Shown in pieces: positions 17,966-23,895 of a DNA stretch of 64,000 nt (positions within the stretch are counted from its first letter, which is position 1; each line of letters starts with the position of its first letter). The position numbers and the translations under genes are program-made. The notes under the pieces were generated by a model. The model saw only the letters and a list, made by a program, of their open reading frames with translations, was not told the origin of the DNA and ran no database searches. The stretch is from positions 62,001 to 126,000 of the forward strand of contig CAKSAC010000002.1 in assembly GCA_934434925.1 (NCBI GenBank), written 5' to 3'. Source of the DNA: an uncultured Eubacteriales bacterium. Its GTDB lineage: Bacteria > Bacillota > Clostridia > Oscillospirales > CAG-272.

Positions 17966-17994
17966 TTGACAAAAGGCCGGCGATGCCGTATAAT
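17966..17994 (+). promoter_or_regulatory. Sigma-A promoter of the Crp/Fnr-type regulator
   Basis: TTGACA (17966-17971), exactly 17 bases, TATAAT (17989-17994): a full consensus promoter. Such a strong core promoter directly before a transcription factor gene suggests repression, which fits the palindrome that follows. Confidence 0.92.
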
Positions 17995-18010
17995 TGTCTC
18001 AAATGAGACA
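17995..18010 (+). promoter_or_regulatory. Palindromic operator candidate at the transcription start
   Basis: TGTCTC-AAAT-GAGACA is a perfect 6+4+6 inverted repeat starting directly after the -10 box and covering the expected start site. Binding here would block initiation. Crp/Fnr proteins bind two-fold symmetric sites of this general size with a G-C containing half site, so autoregulation by the gene product is a natural guess, not shown. Confidence 0.65.
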
Positions 18011-18025
18011 CTATGGAGAAAAAAG

Positions 18026-18724
18026 ATGGAAACAATGCCCTTGCCGGCCGGCGCACCGGCCAACCGGGATGCACTGAAAAAAATGCGCGCGGGTTTCCTT
18101 TTTTCCGGGCTTTCGGAAGAGGAATACGAAAAAGCCGAACGTCTGGCCGATCCGTTCCTGTACCGCTACGGCGAAGGGGAAAAAATCGCGGAAGCCGGCA
18201 CCGGGTTCCCCTATCTCGGACTTTTATTGTCCGGGAGCGCGCGCGTCAGCCGGGCGGGCGAAAGCCGCCCCGTTATCCTCAATCTGCTCTGTCCGGGGGA
18301 TTATTTCGGAGTCGCCGCGCTTTTCGGCAAAGAGGAAGGATTCCCGACCACCGTCACGGCCTGCGGAATCTCCGATGTTCTTCTGCTCCGGGAGGAAAAT
18401 GTGGAACGCCTGCTGTCCGAAATCCCCGGGGCGGCGCGCGCTTATATCGGATTTCTCTCCGACAGAATCCGCTTTCTCAACCGGCGTATTGATTCTTTCG
18501 CGGGGCGGACGACCGAGGAAAAAGTGGCCGCCTTCCTGCTCCGTACCGAAAAGACCGGCGCTTCTCTGCCGGTGAGCCGCCAGGCACTCGCATCGGTTCT
18601 CGGTCTCGGCCGCGCTTCGCTCTACCGGGCACTCGGCGGTATGGAAGATCGCGGTCTGATCCGCGTCACCCGGAGCCGGATTGAGATTCTGGATGCCGAA
18701 AATCTCAAAAACCTGATACATTAA
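18026..18724 (+). CDS. Crp/Fnr family transcriptional regulator
   Basis: 232 aa. The N-terminal half is a cyclic-nucleotide-binding-like beta barrel (RYGEGEKIAEAG, YLGLLLSGSARVSR, LLCPGDYFGVAALF); the C-terminal third is a Crp-type winged helix (LPVSRQALASVLGLGRASLYRALGGMEDRGLI). No cysteine set for an Fnr-type iron-sulfur cluster is evident, so the ligand is unknown. The ATG at 18026 has GGAG 7 bases upstream; an in-frame start at 17966 would place the gene on its own promoter and is rejected. It lies 18 bases before the ABC importer genes, so it probably controls them. Confidence 0.88.
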   Translation: METMPLPAGAPANRDALKKMRAGFLFSGLSEEEYEKAERLADPFLYRYGEGEKIAEAGTGFPYLGLLLSGSARVSRAGESRPVILNLLCPGDYFGVAALFGKEEGFPTTVTACGISDVLLLREENVERLLSEIPGAARAYIGFLSDRIRFLNRRIDSFAGRTTEEKVAAFLLRTEKTGASLPVSRQALASVLGLGRASLYRALGGMEDRGLIRVTRSRIEILDAENLKNLIH

Positions 18725-18742
18725 CCGAAAGAGGTATAAAAA

Positions 18743-19765
18743 ATGAAAAGAATACTTTGCACAATCCTGATCCTTTGCCTGCTTCTCCCCCTGCTTTTTT
18801 CCTGCGTGAAAACCCCCGGCGATACCGGGAATGACACCGGAACAACAGCCGGCCGGGATGAAACCGTTCTTCGGGTAGGGCTTCTCTCCGGAACGACCGG
18901 CATGGGAATTGCCAAAATGCGAAAAGAAGCCGATCCGCGTTATTCATTCGTTCCTTACACCGCCCCGGACGCATTGCTTTCCGACCTTGCCGCCGGGAAA
19001 GTTGATCTGGCCACCCTGCCGACCAATGCGGCCGCGAAACTCTACAACAAAACCGGCGGAAAAATCCGTATGCTCGCGCTCAACACCCTCGGCGTTCTGC
19101 ACATCGTAGACCGGACAGGCACTATCCGGAGCCTTGCAGACCTCTCCGGAAAGACGGTTTATGTTCCGATGGCAGGGCAGAACCCCGAGTATATTTTCCG
19201 CCATATTCTGAAAATGAACGGACTCGAAGATTCCGTGACCGTCAGGACCGACATTTCCGACGCAGACGCGCTGGCCGCCGCTTTGCTGACCGATGAAGGA
19301 GAATACGCCTCCGTGCAGATTGCCGTCCTTCCCGAGCCGAAGGTCACGGTCACCATCATGCAGGCCGGGCAAAAAGGTCTTCTTTGCGCCGATGCCGTCG
19401 ATCTGACCGCGGAATGGAACAAGGTCGAGAGCGCCCCCATCCCGCAGGGGTGTCTGGTCGCGCGGAAAGAATTTGCGGAAGAACACCCCGGTGCCGTCAA
19501 CGAATTTCTGACTTCCTACAAGCGTTCGATTGATTATATGACCGCCCCCGAAAATCTGGACGCGGCCGCCGGCTTGCTGGTTGAATTCGGGATTATTCCG
19601 AAAGCGCCTATTGCCAAAGCCGCTCTGCCGAAATGCAGCATTGCCTATCTGGACGGGCAGGAAATGAAGGCTTCTCTTGCCGCGTTTTATGCCATTCTCG
19701 CCGGTTTCGACCCCAAATCGGTCGGCGGCAGTATTCCCGGAAATGACTTCTTCTATCTGCCGTAA
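18743..19765 (+). CDS. ABC transporter substrate-binding lipoprotein (SsuA/NMT1-like)
   Basis: 340 aa. A lipoprotein signal peptide ends in LLFSC with the lipidated Cys at 21, followed by an acidic/Thr linker. The mature part resembles periplasmic binding proteins of the nitrate/sulfonate/thiamine-precursor group: VDLATLPTNAAAKLYNKTGG, RSLADLSGKTVYVPM and NPEYIFRHILKMNGL. It delivers an unknown small molecule to the permease encoded next. AAAGAGG precedes the ATG. The substrate cannot be told from sequence; aliphatic sulfonates, pyrimidine precursors or similar are typical of the group. Its end overlaps the permease start by 23 bases. Confidence 0.88.
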   Translation: MKRILCTILILCLLLPLLFSCVKTPGDTGNDTGTTAGRDETVLRVGLLSGTTGMGIAKMRKEADPRYSFVPYTAPDALLSDLAAGKVDLATLPTNAAAKLYNKTGGKIRMLALNTLGVLHIVDRTGTIRSLADLSGKTVYVPMAGQNPEYIFRHILKMNGLEDSVTVRTDISDADALAAALLTDEGEYASVQIAVLPEPKVTVTIMQAGQKGLLCADAVDLTAEWNKVESAPIPQGCLVARKEFAEEHPGAVNEFLTSYKRSIDYMTAPENLDAAAGLLVEFGIIPKAPIAKAALPKCSIAYLDGQEMKASLAAFYAILAGFDPKSVGGSIPGNDFFYLP

Positions 19766-20531
19766 AGTCGGCATCGCCGCTCTCCGGATCCTCGTTCCGG
19801 TCGTCTTCTTTGCGGGGATCTGGTGGGGGGCCGCCGCGCTCCTCGGTTCGCCCCTTCTGCTCCCCGCGCCGGGCGCTGTGTTCCTGCGCTTTTTCTCCCT
19901 GTTTTCGGACGGGGGATTCCGGGAAGCGGTCGCGTTCTCTTTCCTTCGGGTGCTCGGGGGGCTGGGGATCGGAATTCTCGGCGGCGTTCTGCTTTCTCTG
20001 CTCGTCTTTTTCCTTCCCCGCACCGAGTGGATTGTCCGGCCCTTTCTGACGGTCGTGCGCGCAACGCCGGTGGCTTCCTTTGTTCTGTTGATTTGGTGCT
20101 TCACCGGTTCGGGAATCCTTCCGCTCGTCATTGCGGCGCTGATGGTACTGCCGATCGTTTCCGAAAATCTGATCACCGGGCTTCGGAACGCACCGCCCCC
20201 CCTGCTGGAAGTCGCGCAGGTCTTCGGCCTCTCTCCCCGCGACCGCTTTTTTCATTGCCGTGTGCCGGCGGCCGTTCCTTCTCTGCTCAGCGCGCTCCGC
20301 AGTTCGGCCGGATTTGCCTGGAAGGCCGGCATCGCCGCCGAGATTCTTTCCACCTCGTCTCCGTCCGTCGGGAGAATGATCTATTACGCCAAAGTATATC
20401 TGGAAACCGAAGAGGTCTTCGCGCTGACGGCGGCCGTCATTCTGCTCAGCCTGCTGTTTGAATTTATTGTAAATAAAACTTTTCATTTTCTGCAAGGAGG
20501 CCCGGCCCGTGGAAGAGCTTCGGTTGATTGA
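19743..20531 (+). CDS. ABC transporter permease (SsuC/TauC-like)
   Basis: 262 aa with about six hydrophobic helices. The coupling-loop signature is visible as LLEVAQVFGLSPRDRFFHCRVPAAVPSLLSALR, the EAA motif of the SsuC/TauC/ThiX group. RATPVASFVLLIWCFTGSGI is also characteristic. The ATG at 19743 starts inside the end of the binding-protein gene; a longer open frame upstream lies wholly inside that gene and is not used. The stop lies 23 bases inside the ATPase gene, so all three genes are translationally coupled. Confidence 0.9.
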   Translation: MTSSICRKVGIAALRILVPVVFFAGIWWGAAALLGSPLLLPAPGAVFLRFFSLFSDGGFREAVAFSFLRVLGGLGIGILGGVLLSLLVFFLPRTEWIVRPFLTVVRATPVASFVLLIWCFTGSGILPLVIAALMVLPIVSENLITGLRNAPPPLLEVAQVFGLSPRDRFFHCRVPAAVPSLLSALRSSAGFAWKAGIAAEILSTSSPSVGRMIYYAKVYLETEEVFALTAAVILLSLLFEFIVNKTFHFLQGGPARGRASVD

Positions 20532-21105
20532 CCTGACTAAAAAATTCGGAAGCCGCACGCTTTTTTCCCATCTTTCTTTCACCATGCCCCCGGCGGGTCT
20601 GGTTCTTCTCCGCGGCCCGAGCGGATCGGGAAAAACCACCCTGTTCCGCATGATTGCGGGGCTTGATACCGATTACGCAGGCACGATCATCGGCGGAGGA
20701 GCCGGAGCCGTTTCCTACGCGTTTCAAGAGCCGCGCCTTTTTTCGCACCTGGACGCGCTTTCCAATGTCACGCTGGCGCTCCGGGCGGCTCCTTTCTCCC
20801 CCCGGGAAGCGCGGGCGGCGGCGGAAGAGGCTCTCCTTTCCCTCGGATATGCGCGCGAGGATTTCGGCAAGCGCCCCGGCGCGCTTTCGGGCGGGATGCA
20901 GGAACGCGTTAATCTGGCGAGGGCGCTGGCATTCCCCGCCCCCGTCCTGCTGCTCGACGAACCCGAACAGGGGCTGGACGGTTCTTTGGTCGAACGTCTG
21001 CACGCAAAAATCCGCTCCGAGTCCGGAAAACGCCTCTGCCTGCTCATCAGTCATGCGCAAAGTGCCGAAACGCTCCGCCCGGACGCGATTCTGTCGCTTT
21101 CTTGA
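20509..21105 (+). CDS. ABC transporter ATP-binding protein
   Basis: 198 aa, short for the SsuB/TauB group (about 240). Walker A GPSGSGKTT (36-44), Q-loop in YAFQEPRLF, signature ALSGGMQERVNLARAL near 125, Walker B VLLLDEPEQGLD near 147 and the switch His in ISHAQSAETL. The start is GTG at 20509, with AAGGAGG 9 bases upstream. The C-terminus stops soon after the H-loop, so the usual regulatory tail is missing. It powers the importer formed with the two genes before it. Confidence 0.92.
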   Translation: MEELRLIDLTKKFGSRTLFSHLSFTMPPAGLVLLRGPSGSGKTTLFRMIAGLDTDYAGTIIGGGAGAVSYAFQEPRLFSHLDALSNVTLALRAAPFSPREARAAAEEALLSLGYAREDFGKRPGALSGGMQERVNLARALAFPAPVLLLDEPEQGLDGSLVERLHAKIRSESGKRLCLLISHAQSAETLRPDAILSLS

Positions 21106-21178
21106 TTCCTGAGCCGCTTTTTTGGCCGCTTTCTTTCTTTTTTTACACCGATTTTTCCCGCAAGGCTTTCTCCGGCTC
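21106..21178. other. Short intergenic gap before the thrS promoter
   Basis: No gene. T-rich DNA (TTTTTTGG, TTTCTTTCTTTTTTTAC) follows the ABC operon, but no convincing hairpin precedes it, so a classic terminator cannot be claimed. Confidence 0.4.
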
Positions 21179-21207
21179 TTGACAAGCCGAAAAGAGCGTG
21201 CTATAAT
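21179..21207 (+). promoter_or_regulatory. Sigma-A promoter of thrS
   Basis: TTGACA (21179-21184), 17 bases, TATAAT (21202-21207), full consensus. The start site would be near 21214, giving a leader of about 415 bases in front of thrS. Confidence 0.93.
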
Positions 21208-21213
21208 GCAGAA

Positions 21214-21468
21214 AAGGCCATGACGGAAAGAGTAATTGCGCACATCCCGCGCAGAGAGAGAAACATTTTGCTGTGAGTTTCTTGCGGGTGACGCAATGAA
21301 GACCCCTCCCGAGCCGCACCGCCGAACTTCCCGCAGAACGGTAAGCGGTGCCGTTTTTCCACGTGACGGAATAAGGGCTTGCGCCCGGAGTGAAAATCAA
21401 GGTGGAACCGTGCCGCCCGTTGGCACCCTTGAAACGGTTTTTCCGTTTTCGGGGTGTTTTTGTTTTCT
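21214..21468 (+). ncRNA. T-box leader controlling thrS
   Basis: The T-box sequence AAGGTGGAACCGTG (21399-21412) is followed by a complementary segment, forming the antiterminator, and then by a competing Rho-independent terminator. Upstream, ATTGCG (21235-21240) pairs with CGCAAT (21292-21297) with an inner CCCGC/GCGGG, which fits Stem I. An AGTA lies 5' of that stem, and a Thr codon ACC lies at 21302-21304 on the 3' side, a tentative specifier. Uncharged tRNA-Thr would stabilise the antiterminator and let transcription reach thrS. T-box identity is secure; the specifier assignment is not. Confidence 0.88.
21424..21468 (+). terminator. T-box regulated terminator
   Basis: CACCC-TTG-AAACGG (21424-21437) pairs with CCGTTT-TC-GGGGTG (21443-21456), followed by a run of Us. 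Its 5' arm overlaps the 3' arm of the antiterminator, the standard T-box switch. Confidence 0.88.
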
Positions 21469-21473
21469 TCGCG

Positions 21474-21565
21474 CCGGCCCCGCAATTCCGCGCCTTGTTT
21501 TGCAGTGCCCGGTCCTGCAATTCCGCGCCTTGTTTTGCAGTGCCCGGCCCCGCAATTCCGCGCTT
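21474..21565. repeat. 35-bp tandem repeat between T-box terminator and thrS
   Basis: Copies begin at 21474, 21509 and 21544 (the last incomplete), each containing GCAATTCCGCGCC and TTGTTTTGCAGTGCCC. Near-identity between copies implies recent duplication. They lie in the transcribed leader after the attenuator. Confidence 0.9.
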
Positions 21566-21630
21566 TTGTCCGGGTTTTCCGGCATTCTGATCGGTGATAT
21601 TTTATTTATTTATATAAGGAGATTTTCAGC

Positions 21631-23397
21631 ATGAAAGTCATTTACGCGAACGGAACGGTCGGCGAGTGCGCGCCGGAAGAAGAACTTCACATCATCCGCC
21701 ACACCGCCGCCCATATCATGGCGCAGGCAATCCGGCGTCTCTTCCCGGATGCGCTTTTCGCTTACGGTCCGGCCAATGAAAAGGGGTTCTATTACGATGT
21801 TGACCTCGGCGACCGCAAGCTTTCCGAAGAGGACCTTGCCGCCATTGAAACCGAAATGAAAAAGATCGTGAAGGAAAATCTGCCGATCCGCCCCGAGGTG
21901 CTTCCCCGCGCTGAGGCAATCGCCTACATGGAAAGCCGCGGAGAAAAATACAAAGTCGAACATATCGCCGATCTGCCCGAAGACGCAGAGATCAGTTTCT
22001 TCAAGCAGGGCGAATATGTCGATATGTGCGTCGGCCCGCATCTGTGCTATACCAAAGCCCTCAAAGCCTTCCGCATTCTCGGCCAGTCCGGCGCCTATTG
22101 GAAAAATGATAAAAACAACAAGATGCTGACCCGCGTCAAGGGAACCGCCTTCCGCTCTCAGGAAGAGCTGGACGACTATATGAAGTTGCTGGAAGAAGCC
22201 GAACGCCGCGACCACCGCCGTATCGGGCGGGAGATGAAGCTCTTCATGCTGGCGGACGAAGCCCCGGGATTCCCTTTCTTTCTTCCGAACGGTATGGCGC
22301 TCAAAAATGCGCTGATTGAATACTGGCGCGAAATCCACACCCGGGAGAATTACGTCGAAGTTTCGACCCCGATGATCATGAACCGCCACCTCTGGGAAAC
22401 GAGCGGACACTGGGATCATTACAAAGACAATATGTATTCCACGACGATCGACGATGAAGTTTTTTGCGTCAAACCGATGAACTGTCCCGGCGGTGTGATG
22501 ATCTACCGCAACGATCTGCACAGTTACCGCGACCTGCCGATGCGCGTCGGAGAACTCGGCCTGGTCCACCGACATGAATTACGCGGCGCTCTGCACGGGC
22601 TTTTCCGCGTCCGGTGTTTCACGCAGGATGATGCGCACATCTTCATGCGCCGTGATCAGATCACCGATGAGATTATCGGCGTTGTGCATCTGATCAACGA
22701 AGTGTACACCAAGTTCGGTTTCAAGTATTCCGTTGAGCTGTCCACCCGCCCCGAAAACAGCATGGGGAGCGATGAAGACTGGGAAGCCGCGACCAGCGGC
22801 CTGCGCGCCGCGCTGGAAAAACTCGGCCTGCCCTACACCATCAACGAAGGGGACGGAGCCTTCTACGGTCCGAAGATCGACTTCCATCTGGAAGATTCGC
22901 TCGGAAGGACCTGGCAATGCGGCACGGTTCAGCTCGATTTCCAGATGCCGCTCAATTTCGGCCTTGAATATACCGATGAAAACAATGAAAAACAGCGTCC
23001 TATCATGGTACACCGCGTTTGTTTCGGCTCGATTGAACGCTTCATCGGAATCCTGACCGAGCATTACGCCGGAAAATTCCCGGCCTGGCTGGCTCCCGTG
23101 CAGGCCAAGGTTCTGCTGGTTTCCGAAAAATGTGCCGACTACGGGAAGAAGGTGTATGAAGCGCTCCGTGCCGCCGGAATCCGCTGTGCGCTGGACGACC
23201 GGAATGAAAAAATCGGCTATATGATCCGGGAAGCGCAGGTCGTTGAACGCGTTCCTTATATGGTCGTCATCGGACAGAAGGAAGCAGAAGAGGGTACTGT
23301 CTCCATCCGGAACCGCGACACTACCGACACCGAGACCATGTCGCTTTCGGCATTTATCGAAAAAGTGCAACAGCAGACCCGCGATCGCGTCTGCTGA
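21631..23397 (+). CDS. thrS: Threonine-tRNA ligase, form lacking the TGS domain
   Basis: Charges tRNA-Thr. 588 aa against about 640 for the usual enzyme; the difference is the missing N-terminal TGS domain. The protein opens almost at once with the editing domain (HTAAHIMAQA, His 24 and 28, then FYYDVDL), followed by the class II core: NGMALKNALIEYWREIH, MNCPGGVMIY (zinc Cys), RHELRGALHGLFRVRCFTQDDAHIF (motif 2), and a C-terminal anticodon-binding domain (VLLVSEKCADYGKKV, VVIGQKEAEEGTVSIRNRD). The ATG has AAGGAG about 9 bases upstream. TGS-less ThrS forms are known in Clostridia. Regulated by the T-box leader. Confidence 0.96.
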   Translation: MKVIYANGTVGECAPEEELHIIRHTAAHIMAQAIRRLFPDALFAYGPANEKGFYYDVDLGDRKLSEEDLAAIETEMKKIVKENLPIRPEVLPRAEAIAYMESRGEKYKVEHIADLPEDAEISFFKQGEYVDMCVGPHLCYTKALKAFRILGQSGAYWKNDKNNKMLTRVKGTAFRSQEELDDYMKLLEEAERRDHRRIGREMKLFMLADEAPGFPFFLPNGMALKNALIEYWREIHTRENYVEVSTPMIMNRHLWETSGHWDHYKDNMYSTTIDDEVFCVKPMNCPGGVMIYRNDLHSYRDLPMRVGELGLVHRHELRGALHGLFRVRCFTQDDAHIFMRRDQITDEIIGVVHLINEVYTKFGFKYSVELSTRPENSMGSDEDWEAATSGLRAALEKLGLPYTINEGDGAFYGPKIDFHLEDSLGRTWQCGTVQLDFQMPLNFGLEYTDENNEKQRPIMVHRVCFGSIERFIGILTEHYAGKFPAWLAPVQAKVLLVSEKCADYGKKVYEALRAAGIRCALDDRNEKIGYMIREAQVVERVPYMVVIGQKEAEEGTVSIRNRDTTDTETMSLSAFIEKVQQQTRDRVC

Positions 23398-23411
23398 ACG
23401 CCGAAAAACCG

Positions 23412-23494
23412 CCCGGAAGTCTTTGCTGCGCTCCGGCACGATTTCCCGGCCCGGAAGTCTTTGCTGCGCTCCGGCACGATTTCCCGGCCCGGCC
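23412..23494. repeat. 38-bp tandem repeat behind thrS
   Basis: Two identical copies (23413-23450 and 23451-23488) of a unit with GGAAGTCTTTGCTGCGCTCC and GGCACGATTTCCC, plus the first bases of a third. It starts about 15 bases after the thrS stop and ends before the terminator. Confidence 0.9.
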
Positions 23495-23526
23495 GCGTAC
23501 ACAGACTTCGCTATTTTGTTTCAACA

Positions 23527-23556
23527 AGAGATCGGTGAACAGCCGGTCTCTTTTTT
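23527..23556 (+). terminator. Terminator of thrS
   Basis: AGAGATCGG (23527-23535) pairs with CCGGTCTCT with one G-U pair, a 7-base loop and then six Ts. Confidence 0.88.
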
Positions 23557-23714
23557 ATCTGCCGTTCCGTTTGTTTTTTGAAATTTGTAAATAAAACATT
23601 GCATTTAAGACTGCTGAAAGCGCATGTACGCCCGCCGGGCCGACGCACGACGCGCTCCCGTCTTCCCGCTATAAAACCTGTCGGCCGTTTCTTTTTCCCG
23701 TTCGTCCGGGAAAA
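23557..23714. other. Intergenic DNA without a recognised feature
   Basis: Between the thrS terminator and the three direct repeats nothing coding is visible; the only open frames are short shadows. AT-rich around 23580-23610, then GC-rich. Confidence 0.5.
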
Positions 23715-23804
23715 TGCACATTTGTCAATGATGTAAGACCAAAAATCTGCATTTATCCATGATGTGAGACCGGAAAAATGTAGTGTTACAATTGATGTGA
23801 GACC
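23715..23804. repeat. Three spaced direct repeats upstream of the repeat-protein promoter
   Basis: The core GATGTRAGACC occurs at 23730-23740, 23761-23771 and 23794-23804, each preceded by a variable TGYA...TTNTMMAT segment and followed by an A-rich patch. Spacing is 31 and 33 bp, about three helical turns. The last copy ends 11 bp before the -35 box. They may be binding sites for a regulator; repeated terminal motifs are also seen at IS21-family ends, but no transposase is near. Confidence 0.7.
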
Positions 23805-23815
23805 GGAAAAAGGGC

Positions 23816-23844
23816 TTGCTTTTTTCCGCCTGAAGTGCTATACT
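23816..23844 (+). promoter_or_regulatory. Promoter of the 838-aa repeat protein gene
   Basis: TTGCTT (23816-23821), 17 bases, TATACT (23839-23844). The transcript would begin near 23851, 45 bases before the ATG. Confidence 0.75.
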
Positions 23845-23895
23845 GTAGCATAGTACATATCTTTATACATATGTCATTTTGTTGAGGAGGTTTCT

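Noticed and set aside
17966..18025. Upstream in-frame start for the Crp-type regulator
   Set aside because: It would place the start codon at the -35 box of the gene's own consensus promoter.
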